This document shows positions 17,589 through 27,141 of a DNA stretch of 64,000 nt, one piece after another. The position numbers and the translations under genes were made by a program. The stretch comes from CAZGCA01 sp964524145 (GTDB lineage: Bacteria > Hydrogenedentota > CAZGCA01). The notes beneath the pieces were generated by a model that was not told where the DNA came from, ran no database searches, and saw nothing but the letters and a program-made list of their open reading frames with translations. The stretch's first letter is position 1. The number at the start of each line of letters is the position of its first letter. The stretch is from the NCBI GenBank assembly GCA_964524145.1, contig CAZGCA010000027.1, forward strand, positions 1 through 64,000. Reading direction: 5' to 3'.

Positions 17589-18062
17589 GTGAGTGTTGGA
17601 CTGAGAGAGAACATAGCTCATTGGCGTGAGCTGCTCCGCGAGATTGCCCGGCGGCTGAACGAGATTGGCGGAGAGGTGAGCGCTGAGCTGGACATGCCGG
17701 ATTCGCAGATACAGACGTTGATGTATCTGATGGATAACGGTGAGGCAACGATGGGCGTTTTGGGCGACCATACGGGCGTGTCGGTCAGCCGGGCCACGTC
17801 GATCGTGGACGCGCTGACAAAGCGCGGGTTTGTCGTGCGCGACAGAGATACGTCCGACCGGCGAGTGGTGAATGTCCGTATAACGGCAGCGGGCGAAGAG
17901 CAGGCGCGTGGTGTGCGCTCTTTCATCGAGCAGCGTTTGATTGCGTTACTGGAAGCGCTGGACGATGCCGACAGAGAGAAGCTGTTCGAGTTGATGGAGA
18001 AGATGGCGGGCAAGATTCCCGTAGGAGACAAACCGGTACCACACAGGGGGTCATCGAAATGA
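17589..18062 (+). CDS. MarR family transcriptional regulator of the efflux operon
   Basis: A 157-residue winged-helix regulator. The DNA-binding core is about residues 35-105: TLMYLMDNGEATMGVLGDHTGVSVSRATSIVDAL is the recognition region, and RDRDTSDRRVVNVRITAAGEE is the typical MarR wing (DxRxxxVxLT pattern). Flanking helices (about 1-35 and 110-145) form the dimer interface. The GTG start at 17589 is fixed by AGGAGG at 17575-17580. Its stop codon overlaps the ATG of the TolC-like gene (ATGA), so it is the first gene of a seven-gene efflux operon. By family precedent it represses its own operon until a small toxic compound binds; this is inferred from position. Confidence 0.92.
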   Translation: MSVGLRENIAHWRELLREIARRLNEIGGEVSAELDMPDSQIQTLMYLMDNGEATMGVLGDHTGVSVSRATSIVDALTKRGFVVRDRDTSDRRVVNVRITAAGEEQARGVRSFIEQRLIALLEALDDADREKLFELMEKMAGKIPVGDKPVPHRGSSK

Positions 18063-19684
18063 GCACTCTACGCAAGATGCGACATCTGAACTCTGCGGTC
18101 TGGTTGCGGCTGGTGGTTTGTGCGGCGCTGTTGTGTGTGTGCGCGTGTGTTTCCTGGGGAGCGCGTTGTGCCGAGCAGGAGGCGTCAGAGGAACTGAGTT
18201 TGAGCACCAATTTCGGTCGCCTGTCGCTACCACCCGGTTATGACGAGGCGGAGTTTCGACTGGACAGGAAGCTGCGGTTGTCCCTGCGCGACTGCATACT
18301 GATCGCGCTGGAGAACAACATAGACATCTCGATAAGCCAGTACGATCCGCTGTCCGCGGACGCTCAGATAATGTCAGCCTGGGGCGAGTTCGATCCGATA
18401 TTCACGGGCCAGGGCACCCAGGCTTACAGGAGCACGCCGAGCGGTAGCGAGTACCTGGTATACGGTGCTCCTCCATCGGTGGAGGCGCACACGGTCAGCG
18501 TAAGCCTTTCGTTGCAGGGAAAAGTCCCGACGGGAGCGCAATACGATCTGACCTACACGGTGGGGAAGAGCAAGACGACCTATAACTTGTTTATGTCAGA
18601 GTACAGTGCGAACGTTCGCATGTCGGCATCGCAACCCCTGCTGCGGGGGGCAGGGTTCGGACCGAACCTACTGAACGTTCGTCTTGCCCGGAACAGCAAG
18701 GAGATATCAGAGTACCAGCTGCAGCTGACGCTTATGACAACGGTAGCAGAATTGGAGAATGCGTACTGGAACCTTGTGTATGCGATTGCGGACCTTGGGG
18801 TGAAAGAACAGTCGCTCGCGACGGCTAAGGACCTTCTTCGCCAGAACGAACAGTTGGTCGCAGTCGGCAAGGCGGCGCCGATCGAGATCACACAGGCGGA
18901 AGCCGGTCTGGCGCGTCGTGAGGCGGAGGTAATTGCTGCTGAAGCAGCCATAGACACTGCGAAAGATCAGCTCAGACAGCTCATGATACCTTCGGAAGAC
19001 GAGCCGTTCTGGAAGATGGAGATCGAACTGCTCGACACACCGGACGTTGTGGGACGCCCTATGGACGAGAAGTCGTCCATACAAACCGCCTTGGCGTTAC
19101 GGCCCGAGATCCTTCAAGCGCGTAAAGCGTTGGAAGCAAATGAGCTGCAACTAGCCAAGGCCAGGAACGACCTGCTGCCGGACATAAGCCTTCAGGGAAG
19201 CTACGGGTATAACGCACTCGCACCAACGTGGAGAGAGTCCACCAATCGAATAACGGAGCATGAGGATGTCCAGTATTCGTGGGGAGCTACGGGCTCGATA
19301 CCGATTGGCAACAGGATGGCGCGCGGCAACTATCGCGCTGCGAAGTACGACGTGGCGAAGGCCGAACGTCAGCTCGGCGTTGCGAGGCGAGACATAGTTG
19401 CCGAGGTGAGACAGGCAGTGCGACAGGTGGAGACGAACCGGAAGCTCGTAGATGCCAACACGGCGGCGGTCACAGCCTCGGAGGAGTCGCTTGCAGCCGA
19501 GCGGAAGAAGTACCAAGTCGGTGTGTCAACCAGCTTTCAAGTGCTGCAAGTGGATGAAGAGCTGGCATTGAATCGTAGTGCAAGATTGAGCGCGATCATC
19601 AACTTTCGCACAGCGCTGGTCAACCTGGACCGCGGCGAGGGAACGATATTGGAGAAGCGCGGGATAGAGCTGGAGAAGGACTGA
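18059..19684 (+). CDS. TolC family outer membrane efflux protein
   Basis: A 541-residue outer membrane channel. A signal peptide (about 1-38) precedes two outer-membrane-efflux-protein repeats rich in long alpha-helices: VAELENAYWNLVYAIADLGVKEQSLATAKDLL in the first and AEVRQAVRQVETNRKLVDANTAAVTASEESLAAERKKYQVG in the second. A beta segment with aromatic residues separates them. Three such subunits make a channel that crosses the outer membrane and periplasm. Translation is coupled to the MarR gene by a 4-base overlap. It is the only TolC homologue in the cluster, so it presumably serves both the RND pump and the MacAB-type exporter encoded next. Confidence 0.92.
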   Translation: MSTLRKMRHLNSAVWLRLVVCAALLCVCACVSWGARCAEQEASEELSLSTNFGRLSLPPGYDEAEFRLDRKLRLSLRDCILIALENNIDISISQYDPLSADAQIMSAWGEFDPIFTGQGTQAYRSTPSGSEYLVYGAPPSVEAHTVSVSLSLQGKVPTGAQYDLTYTVGKSKTTYNLFMSEYSANVRMSASQPLLRGAGFGPNLLNVRLARNSKEISEYQLQLTLMTTVAELENAYWNLVYAIADLGVKEQSLATAKDLLRQNEQLVAVGKAAPIEITQAEAGLARREAEVIAAEAAIDTAKDQLRQLMIPSEDEPFWKMEIELLDTPDVVGRPMDEKSSIQTALALRPEILQARKALEANELQLAKARNDLLPDISLQGSYGYNALAPTWRESTNRITEHEDVQYSWGATGSIPIGNRMARGNYRAAKYDVAKAERQLGVARRDIVAEVRQAVRQVETNRKLVDANTAAVTASEESLAAERKKYQVGVSTSFQVLQVDEELALNRSARLSAIINFRTALVNLDRGEGTILEKRGIELEKD

Positions 19685-19711
19685 GATCGGCCAGATCACG
19701 GGGATCATTCA

Positions 19712-20905
19712 ATGGGGGTTACTACAGATATGCGGAGACGTCGGATGGTGAACAAACAGAGTAGTGGTGTTCTAGTGCATTGGCTTGTGGCGGTGGTGGT
19801 CGCGGGAGGGGTTTGCGGATGCAGCGAGACGGGTGCGCGGGAAGATCCCGAGTCTGACCCGGCGAGAGAGCAACTGTCGCTGGCATATCCCGTTAAGACG
19901 GAGATGGTCTCGCGGCTGACCTTCAGCGAGAAAGTGTCTGCGACGGGCAGGTGCGAGGCCAACGAGACCGCGCGAATCAGCTCGAAGATAGGCGGCAGGA
20001 TTGGCCGGTTGCTCAAAGACGAGGGCGATCTGGTCGAGGCCGGAGAGAAGGTTGTACTGATCGAGGATATCGAGTTGAAACTGGCCGTGGCGGAGTCGGA
20101 AGCCGGATTGACGAGAACGGAGGCGGAGCTTGCGGGTGCCAGACGCGACCTTGAACGGGTTCGCGACCTGGGCAATGTTGCCGCGGAATCGCAAGTCGAC
20201 GATGCGCTGACCCGTGTCCAGGTGCTCGAAGCGAACCTGGCAAACCAGAAGGCGCTCCTCGCGGTGGCGAAGCAGCTGCTCGACGATGCCGTTATTGTGT
20301 CGCCGTTGACCGGTGTTCTGTACAACAGGGAACATGTAGAGGGGGAGATTGTCGCGCCGGGCGCGGCGATAATCAGCGCGCTCGAGGTCTCGCCTATCAA
20401 GATAGAGGTGAACGTACCAGAGAAGAAGCTCAGCGAGGTGGGGCTGGGACAGACGGCTGCCGTAACCATCGACGCGCTGGCGGGGCGTTCGTTCGAGGGC
20501 ACGGTGAGCTACATCAGCCCGCGGCTCGATCCGGTGTCCCGGGACTTGATGGTTCGCATCATGGTTTCCAACGAGGATATGAGCATCAAGCCGGGCATGT
20601 TTGCGAGAGTGCTGGTGAGCACGCGCATCCACGAGAACGCGGTCGTTGTGTCGAGCGACGCGGTCCGCACGATAGAGGGCGAGACGGTAGTGTTGAAGAT
20701 CGCGGACAACAAGATCGACGTGAAGCCTGTCAGGTTGAGCGCACAGGGGAGCGATTGGGCGGAAGTTATTGAAGGACTCGAGGGCGGCGAGGAGACGGTC
20801 GTCGTGGGACGAGACGATCTTCGCGCCGGCGACGCGGTCAATGTGGTGGCTCGGTCGGAGCGCACATTGAGCATCAACGGGAATCGGGCAGATGAAGCTG
20901 ACTGA
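19712..20905 (+). CDS. RND efflux periplasmic adaptor (HlyD/MFP family)
   Basis: A 397-residue membrane fusion protein. The N-terminus has a hydrophobic segment ending VCGC, consistent with a lipoprotein. Then comes the split barrel-sandwich/lipoyl domain (ARISSKIGGRIGRLLKDEGDLVEAGEKVVLIED and its return strand VSPLTGVLYNREHVEGEIVAPG), a coiled-coil hairpin between them (about 105-185), a beta-barrel domain and a membrane-proximal domain. The start could be ATG 19712, 19730 or 19745; none has a decisive ribosome site. It ends 14 bases inside the pump gene, so the pair is tightly coupled. It should bridge the RND pump and the TolC channel. Confidence 0.9.
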   Translation: MGVTTDMRRRRMVNKQSSGVLVHWLVAVVVAGGVCGCSETGAREDPESDPAREQLSLAYPVKTEMVSRLTFSEKVSATGRCEANETARISSKIGGRIGRLLKDEGDLVEAGEKVVLIEDIELKLAVAESEAGLTRTEAELAGARRDLERVRDLGNVAAESQVDDALTRVQVLEANLANQKALLAVAKQLLDDAVIVSPLTGVLYNREHVEGEIVAPGAAIISALEVSPIKIEVNVPEKKLSEVGLGQTAAVTIDALAGRSFEGTVSYISPRLDPVSRDLMVRIMVSNEDMSIKPGMFARVLVSTRIHENAVVVSSDAVRTIEGETVVLKIADNKIDVKPVRLSAQGSDWAEVIEGLEGGEETVVVGRDDLRAGDAVNVVARSERTLSINGNRADEAD

Positions 20906-23900
20906 CGTAGCAATCCACAGGCCCGTCACCGTCCTTATGATGGTGTGCCTGCTCGTGCTCAGCGGGCTGATATCCATATTCGGGCTGCCGGTAGACCTGT
21001 TCCCGGAGATGGAGTTTCCCTACATATCGATCCGCACGGAGTATGAAGGCGTTGGTCCGGAGGAGATAGAGACGTCGATAACGGAGCCGATCGAGGAAGT
21101 GGTTGCGACGGTCGAAAACGTCAAGGAGATCCGGTCTTATTCCCGGGAGGGGTGGTCGTACGTCTACGTGAAGTTCACGTGGGGCACGGACCTTGACATA
21201 GCACGGCTCGACGTCAGGGAGAGCGTGGACCTGATCGCCTCGATGCTCCCTGAAGAAGCCGAAGAACCGATAGTGAGCAAACGGTCGTTCATGGGCGGTG
21301 ACAGCGTCGTCTGGGTGAGCCTGTCGTCGCCCGAGGTGGGGCTCGACAAGCTGCGCAAGATTGCCAAGGAGACCGTGAAGCCCCGGATAGAACGCATAAA
21401 GGGTGTGGCACTAGCCGAGGTGCGCGGCGGGCTCGAGCGGGAGATTCAGGTCCGGGTAGACGCGCGCAAGCTCAAGGCGTACGACCTTTCCCTGAACGAG
21501 ATAGCCGGGACGCTCCGGGCGGAGAACCTCAACAATCCGGGAGGCAGGATCGAGCGGGGTCGCAACGAGTACCTTGTCCGCACGGTGGGGAAACTGCACT
21601 CGATCGAAGAGATCGAGGATCTCGTAGTAGTGCGGCGCGGCACGTCGAACATCCGGGTCCGCGACATCGCATCGGTGAAAGACACGTTCGAGGAACAGCG
21701 CTCATACGCCCGGTTCAACGGGACGCCGACAGTAGAGCTTGCCGTGCTCAAGGAGTCCGACGCCAACGTTGTACAGATCGCCAAAGTGGTCCGGGAGGAG
21801 GTCCAGAACCTGAAACCGATGCTGTCGCAGATCAGCCTGGATATTTCTTACGACGGCTCGGACTTCATCATGCAGTCGATAATCACGGTTCGCGAGAACG
21901 CCATATACGGGACGATCTTCGCGACGGTGGTGTTGCTGTTGTTCTTCCGCAACATCGCGAGCACCGTTATCATCGCACTCGCGATTCCCGTCTCAGTGAT
22001 CGCCACGTTCAACCTGATCAACTTCGCCGGCTTGAGTCTGAACATGTTGTCACTGGGCGGTTTGGCGCTGGGTGTAGGGATGCTGGTGGACAATTCGGTT
22101 GTTGTGCTCGAGAACATATTCCGGTACCTTCAGCTGGGCAGCTCGCCGCGCGAAGCCGCGAGCAAGGGCACGTCACAGATAGCCGTTGCAGTGACGGTTT
22201 CAACATTGACCACGCTCGCCGTTTTCCTGCCGATTGTGTGGATACAGGGGATATCGAAAGAGATATTCACGGACTTCTCGCTCACGGTTGCGTTCTCTCT
22301 GGCGTCGTCGCTGCTCGTGGCGTTCACGGTGATGCCGACGTTTGCGGGCGCGTTTCTGCGGCCGAGCAAGAAGAGCGTCGAGGTAGTGGACGGTACGGCC
22401 TTTGGACGGCTCCAGCGGGTCTATCGACCGGTGCTTACCTGGGCGCTGAGACACAGGTGGGCGGTTGTGGCGATTAGCGTCACCCTGTTTGCTGTCAGCG
22501 GTGTGGGATTCGCGTTTGTTGTTCCCCGATCGTTCTTCCCGAAGATGGATTTCGACACGTTTGATGTGGACGTCGAATTGCCCGTCGGTTCGTCGCTGGA
22601 TGAGACGGATGCGATGGCACGGACCATCGAGCGGATCGTGCTTGATGAGCCGGACGTTGATTTCACCGTGGCGTACGTGGTGGCGGGCGAGATGGAGATC
22701 GCCGCGACCCTGAAAAAATATGGCGAACGACGGCCCACAGAAGAGGTGACGGACGGTCTCCGTGCGAAGCTGCGAGACCTGCCGGGAGTGAAATGGGAGT
22801 TTCAGAATATGGGTGGGACTTCGGGAGGCAGTCCCCTCGAAGTCGTGATATGCGGCAAGGACAGGTCCGTGCTCAGCGAGTTGGGGGAGGAAGCCAAACG
22901 CCGTCTTGCAGCAATATCAGGCGCGGTTGACATCACGTCGAGCGACGAGGAAGGCCGGCCGGAGATCCAAGTCAGGATCGACAGGAAACGGGCGGCGGAT
23001 TTCGGTATAGACGTTCGCACTATCGCCTCGATAGTCGAGACAGCGATGAACGGCAGGGTGGTGAGCCGGTTGGACGAAAGCGGAGACGAGACGGACATCC
23101 GGGTGCAGTTGCGCGAGGAGGACCGGCGCAACAAAGCGCAACTGGAAGAGATTGTGCTGGCCAAAGGGTCGGGCATGACATTCCCGTTATCGGAGGTGGC
23201 CCATGTCGGTTTTTCGCTGGGCCCGGTGGTGATCCAGCGCAAAGACCAGAAACGTATTGTGAGGGTAGAGGGCAACACTTCGGGTGACAAAAAGCTGAGC
23301 GAACTCCAAGCAGAGATAGTGGAGGCGATGGAGGGGATGAGTTTCCCGCCGGGGACATACTGGGAGTTTGGCGGGGAAGTCTCCGATATGGAAGAAGCGT
23401 TCGGGGGTTTGACAAAAGCGTTCTTGATCGCGATAGTGTTGGTGTACATCATTCTTGCGGCAGAGTTCGAATCGCTCGTGCATCCGTTCACCATCATGCT
23501 GACCGTCCCGCTGGCAATAGTGGGCGTCTTCTTTGCGCTGCTGGCATCAGGGAAACCGCTGAACATACCTGCATTCGTGGGGGTTATCATGCTTGCGGGC
23601 ATAGTGGTAAACAACGCAATTGTTATGATCGACTACATACTGCATTTGCGCAGGGACGGGCTTGAACGCCATGAGGCGATAGTCCGGGGTGGTGTGGTAC
23701 GTCTGCGGCCGATACTCATCACGGCAACCACAACCGTGCTCGGCATGGTGCCGATGGCGTTCGGCTGGGGTGAGGGAGCGCGGTTCTACTCGACGCTCGG
23801 GATCACAGTGATCGGCGGGCTCACGATGTCCACGTTGCTCACGCTCGTCGTTGTCCCCGTCGTGTACTCGCTGTTCGACGACCTGTCCGCCAAGTTGACC

Positions 23901-23930
23901 AGGGTGCTCGGTTTGAGGCAGCCGGGCTGA
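20892..23930 (+). CDS. RND family multidrug efflux pump (AcrB/HAE-type)
   Basis: A 1012-residue inner membrane proton-driven pump of normal family length. It has the usual two halves, each with one helix, a large periplasmic loop and five further helices. It starts MKLTDVAIHRPVTVLMMVCLLVLSG (first helix). The proton-relay helix reads GMLVDNSVVVLENIF: the first Asp of the AcrB Asp-Asp pair is present and the second is Asn, as in many Gram-positive and environmental members. The second half ends FVGVIMLAGIVVNNAIVMIDY and PILITATTTVLGMVPMAFG, both typical. Substrates are not predictable; the charged CzcA-type metal motif is absent, so drug or lipid export is more likely than metal. Its start overlaps the adaptor gene by 14 bases. 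Confidence 0.94.
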   Translation: MKLTDVAIHRPVTVLMMVCLLVLSGLISIFGLPVDLFPEMEFPYISIRTEYEGVGPEEIETSITEPIEEVVATVENVKEIRSYSREGWSYVYVKFTWGTDLDIARLDVRESVDLIASMLPEEAEEPIVSKRSFMGGDSVVWVSLSSPEVGLDKLRKIAKETVKPRIERIKGVALAEVRGGLEREIQVRVDARKLKAYDLSLNEIAGTLRAENLNNPGGRIERGRNEYLVRTVGKLHSIEEIEDLVVVRRGTSNIRVRDIASVKDTFEEQRSYARFNGTPTVELAVLKESDANVVQIAKVVREEVQNLKPMLSQISLDISYDGSDFIMQSIITVRENAIYGTIFATVVLLLFFRNIASTVIIALAIPVSVIATFNLINFAGLSLNMLSLGGLALGVGMLVDNSVVVLENIFRYLQLGSSPREAASKGTSQIAVAVTVSTLTTLAVFLPIVWIQGISKEIFTDFSLTVAFSLASSLLVAFTVMPTFAGAFLRPSKKSVEVVDGTAFGRLQRVYRPVLTWALRHRWAVVAISVTLFAVSGVGFAFVVPRSFFPKMDFDTFDVDVELPVGSSLDETDAMARTIERIVLDEPDVDFTVAYVVAGEMEIAATLKKYGERRPTEEVTDGLRAKLRDLPGVKWEFQNMGGTSGGSPLEVVICGKDRSVLSELGEEAKRRLAAISGAVDITSSDEEGRPEIQVRIDRKRAADFGIDVRTIASIVETAMNGRVVSRLDESGDETDIRVQLREEDRRNKAQLEEIVLAKGSGMTFPLSEVAHVGFSLGPVVIQRKDQKRIVRVEGNTSGDKKLSELQAEIVEAMEGMSFPPGTYWEFGGEVSDMEEAFGGLTKAFLIAIVLVYIILAAEFESLVHPFTIMLTVPLAIVGVFFALLASGKPLNIPAFVGVIMLAGIVVNNAIVMIDYILHLRRDGLERHEAIVRGGVVRLRPILITATTTVLGMVPMAFGWGEGARFYSTLGITVIGGLTMSTLLTLVVVPVVYSLFDDLSAKLTRVLGLRQPG

Positions 23931-23941
23931 GCGGTGAGAAG

Positions 23942-24640
23942 ATGCTGATCTCGGTGCACAATCTCAAGAAGACATACGACATGGGGCCAGTCCAGGTCCA
24001 TGCGTTGCGCTCGGTCTCGTTCGATATCAAGAAGGGAAGCTTTGTTTCGATCATGGGACCTTCGGGCTCTGGCAAGACGACCCTGATGGACATACTGGGT
24101 TGTCTGGCGCAGCAGACGTCTGGCACCTACATACTCAACGGCGAGGATGTCGGCAGCGTATCCGACAACAAGCTGGCGGACCTGCGGAACGCGGAGATAG
24201 GGTTCGTGTTCCAGACGTTCAACCTGTTGCCGCGTATGACCGCGCTCGCCAACGCGGAACTGCCTCTGGTGTATGCGAACATTCCTCGGAACGAGAGGCG
24301 TGCTCGTGCGGCAGAGGTGCTCGAGAGCGTAGGGTTGGCCGACAGAATGCACCACAAGCCGACGGAGCTCTCGGGAGGCCAGCGCCAACGCGTGGCGATA
24401 GCGCGGGCCCTTGTAAACAACCCGTCAATAATCCTTGCAGACGAGCCGACGGGGAACCTTGACAGCGAGTCGGGCAAGGAGATCATGGATATCTTTGAAG
24501 AATTGCACGGCGAGGAAAACACGGTGATCGTCGTGACTCACGAACGTCACGTGGCAGACCACGCGGAACGCATTCTGCACCTGCGCGACGGAATGCTGGT
24601 GGAAGACGAGGTGCGCGATAGACTCGCGCTGATAAAATAG
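23942..24640 (+). CDS. ABC transporter ATP-binding protein (MacB/LolD type)
   Basis: A 232-residue ATPase with a complete set of motifs: Walker A GPSGSGKTT (about residues 40-48), Q-loop FQTFNLLPRMTA, signature LSGGQRQRVAIARAL, Walker B IILADEPTGNLDS and the H-loop VTHERH. The LLPRMTALANAELPL stretch is typical of the MacB/LolD/FtsE subgroup that works with FtsX-like permeases. It begins 11 bases after the RND pump gene. In E. coli MacB the ATPase and permease are one chain; here they are separate genes with the adaptor between them. Confidence 0.94.
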   Translation: MLISVHNLKKTYDMGPVQVHALRSVSFDIKKGSFVSIMGPSGSGKTTLMDILGCLAQQTSGTYILNGEDVGSVSDNKLADLRNAEIGFVFQTFNLLPRMTALANAELPLVYANIPRNERRARAAEVLESVGLADRMHHKPTELSGGQRQRVAIARALVNNPSIILADEPTGNLDSESGKEIMDIFEELHGEENTVIVVTHERHVADHAERILHLRDGMLVEDEVRDRLALIK

Positions 24641-24648
24641 GTGGAATC

Positions 24649-25887
24649 ATGGTGAGCAAACGGGCGGTCATCATTCTTTTGGTTGTCATAGTCGGCGCGG
24701 CTTGCGCAGCGTTCTTCTATCAAACGCGGCGGGGCAGGGTACAGGTCATGGTGGAACCCGTACGTCGCGGCCACGTCGAGTCCACGGTTACCGCGGCGAC
24801 ATCGGGCACTATTGACGCGCTGGTGGACGCTGTGTTGACCGCCGAGATGATGGGCACCATAGAGGCCATGAACTACGATGAGGGCGAAAAGGTCGAGGAA
24901 GGCGCTGTCATATTGAGTCTGAAACGGAACGAGTTCGAGGCGAACCTGCATCTTGCGGAAGCGAATCTGAAGGCGGGAGATGCTCGGCTGGCCCAAGCGA
25001 AGGCGGCGGCGGACGTCTTCAAGGTTGTGTCCGACGCCGAAGTCGCTCAGGCAAAGACCCGTCTCAAGAACACCGAGGACTCGCTAAAGCGTGTCAATGA
25101 GTTGCACGCGCAAGGGGTCGTCTCGGAGACGGCGCAGGAAGACAGCGAGGTCGTATATCAGTTGGCAGTCGAGTCGCACAATGCCGCGCTTGCGAGCCGG
25201 GACGAGTACCAGGTCCGTCTCGAAGAGATCAAGATAGCAGAAGCCAATGTGAAACAGCTGGAGGCCGCCGTGGAAGTGGCGCAGGCTCAGCTGGATAAGA
25301 CGGAACTGCGAGCGCCTCTGAGCGGGGTGTTGGGTGAACGGTACGTTGATCTGGGCCAGTCGGTTGTTGTCGGGTCCCCCTTGTTCAGGCTCATAGATAC
25401 GAGCACGATGAAGGTGGAGGCATCGATCGATGAGGTGGATTCGAGCGGCCTTCGGGTGGGGCAGAAGGTTCGCGTCGAGCTCGACGCCTACCCCTTACAG
25501 TCGTTCGCGGGGAAGCTGGTGTACATATCCTCGGTGATATCGATGCTCAAGGAGATGAACCGGACGGTGATGGTCAAGGTGGAGATGACCGAAGCGCAAG
25601 AGCTCTGCAAGGTGGGCATGTCCACCGATGTGACAGTGATACTCGACGAGCGCGACGACGTGTTGTACGTCCCGACAGACGCGGTGATCGACAGGGCCGA
25701 CGGGAACTACGTCTATGTAGTGAACGGACATAAGGCCGTCCTGCGCCGAATCGAGCTCGGACTGACCAACTGGGACACGTCCGAGGTGGTAGAAGGGGTG
25801 GACGAATCTGACCCGATTATCACGTCGCTCGACGTCCGCGATCTTGTAAATGGTGCCCGGGTTGAAGTCGTTGATGAGCTCGAATAG
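24649..25887 (+). CDS. MacA-like periplasmic adaptor protein
   Basis: A 412-residue HlyD/membrane-fusion protein. One N-terminal membrane helix (VIILLVVIVGAACAAFFY) anchors it. A long coiled-coil (about 95-210, repeated LKRVNELHAQGVVSETAQEDSE-like heptads) sits between the two halves of the lipoyl domain; the returning half is TELRAPLSGVLGERYVDLGQSV. Beta-barrel and membrane-proximal domains follow. Its long hairpin and position between the ATPase and the FtsX-like permease make it the MacA partner, distinct from the adaptor at 19712. The ATG has AGGTGG just upstream and starts 9 bases after the ATPase stop. Confidence 0.92.
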   Translation: MVSKRAVIILLVVIVGAACAAFFYQTRRGRVQVMVEPVRRGHVESTVTAATSGTIDALVDAVLTAEMMGTIEAMNYDEGEKVEEGAVILSLKRNEFEANLHLAEANLKAGDARLAQAKAAADVFKVVSDAEVAQAKTRLKNTEDSLKRVNELHAQGVVSETAQEDSEVVYQLAVESHNAALASRDEYQVRLEEIKIAEANVKQLEAAVEVAQAQLDKTELRAPLSGVLGERYVDLGQSVVVGSPLFRLIDTSTMKVEASIDEVDSSGLRVGQKVRVELDAYPLQSFAGKLVYISSVISMLKEMNRTVMVKVEMTEAQELCKVGMSTDVTVILDERDDVLYVPTDAVIDRADGNYVYVVNGHKAVLRRIELGLTNWDTSEVVEGVDESDPIITSLDVRDLVNGARVEVVDELE

Positions 25888-25915
25888 CGGCACAGATCAA
25901 AGGGTTTAGCGCAGC

Positions 25916-27121
25916 ATGGATCTGACTGACAGCTTTTTTGTAGCGTTTAAATCGCTCGCAGCCAGCAAGTTGCGGGCGTTCCTGACGATGCTGGGCGTTA
26001 TAATCGGCGTGTTTTCGGTCGTGATTCTCGTTGCCCTGGGCGAGGGAGCCCGCACGTACGTCACGAACGAGTTTGCCGGTCTCGGAACGAACATCCTTAT
26101 CATTACGCCCGGCAAATCCGAGACGACCGGCAAGATGCCGATCATGGGCGAATCGGTACACAAGCTGACGTTCGAGGATGCCGAGACGATCAGGCGCCGC
26201 GCTCGAGGCGTCAAATACGTTGCGCCGCTGGTGTTCGGCATGGGCTACGTCAAATACCTGAACCGGCGCCGCGATACGAACATCCTTGGCGTAACGAACT
26301 CGTTCCAGCACGCGCGTAACCTGCACGTTGCCGTCGGAGAGTTTGTCAGCGATGAGGACGTCCACGCAAAAAGACGGGTTGTCGTCCTCGGCACGAAGGT
26401 GAAGAACGAACTCTTTGGAGCCACGAATCCGCTCGGGAAGTTCGTGAGCGTCGGCGGAACCAAGTTCCGCGTCATCGGCGTCATGGAGCAGAAGGGGATG
26501 ACACTCGGGTTCGACGTGGACGATCTCGTGTTTATCCCCGTGCGAAGCGCCCAGGACCTCTTCAACACGGACGCTCTGATCGAGATAATTGTCTCGGTCC
26601 AACACGCTGATGCGACCAAGGCCGCCGAGAAGAGCATCGAGGAGCTTATCGCGAAGCGGCATAACAACCAGGTGGATTTCACCGTCACAAACCAGGCAGC
26701 CATGCTGGCCACGTTCACCACCATACTCGATGCGCTGACGTACGTGCTTGGCGGGATTGCAGGAATAAGTCTGCTCGTGGGCGGGATCGGCATAATGAAT
26801 ATAATGCTCGTCTCGGTGCGGGAACGTGTTCGGGAGGTGGGCATTCGCAAGGCGGTCGGGGCCAAACGTCGGGACATTCTCGTCCAGTTCCTCATCGAGT
26901 CTATTGCACTAAGCGCGGTCGGCGGGGTGATCGGCATATTGGTCGCCGTTCTCGGCACGACGATATCTCGAAAGATGTTTCCGACGCTGCCCACGCGCGC
27001 GTCCTTGTGGTCTATCGCCCTGGCGTTCGGGTTCTCGGCATTGGTCGGCGTGTTCTTCGGCGTCTATCCCGCCCGTAAAGCGTCGCTGTCCGATCCTGTG
27101 GACGCTCTTCGCTTCGAATGA
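25916..27121 (+). CDS. MacB-like FtsX-domain ABC permease
   Basis: A 401-residue permease with the MacB core topology: one N-terminal helix (KLRAFLTMLGVIIGVFSVVILVALG, about residues 18-45), a large periplasmic domain (about 50-270), and three C-terminal helices in the FtsX domain (GISLLVGGIGIMNIMLVSVRERVREVGIRKAVGAKRRDI is diagnostic). It should pair with the separate ATPase at 23942 and adaptor at 24649 in a tripartite exporter for peptides, lipids or macrolide-like compounds. It is the last gene of the operon; its stop codon overlaps an ATG that leads into acpS. Confidence 0.94.
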   Translation: MDLTDSFFVAFKSLAASKLRAFLTMLGVIIGVFSVVILVALGEGARTYVTNEFAGLGTNILIITPGKSETTGKMPIMGESVHKLTFEDAETIRRRARGVKYVAPLVFGMGYVKYLNRRRDTNILGVTNSFQHARNLHVAVGEFVSDEDVHAKRRVVVLGTKVKNELFGATNPLGKFVSVGGTKFRVIGVMEQKGMTLGFDVDDLVFIPVRSAQDLFNTDALIEIIVSVQHADATKAAEKSIEELIAKRHNNQVDFTVTNQAAMLATFTTILDALTYVLGGIAGISLLVGGIGIMNIMLVSVRERVREVGIRKAVGAKRRDILVQFLIESIALSAVGGVIGILVAVLGTTISRKMFPTLPTRASLWSIALAFGFSALVGVFFGVYPARKASLSDPVDALRFE

Positions 27122-27141
27122 CGCATGAGGAGAACTGTGCC

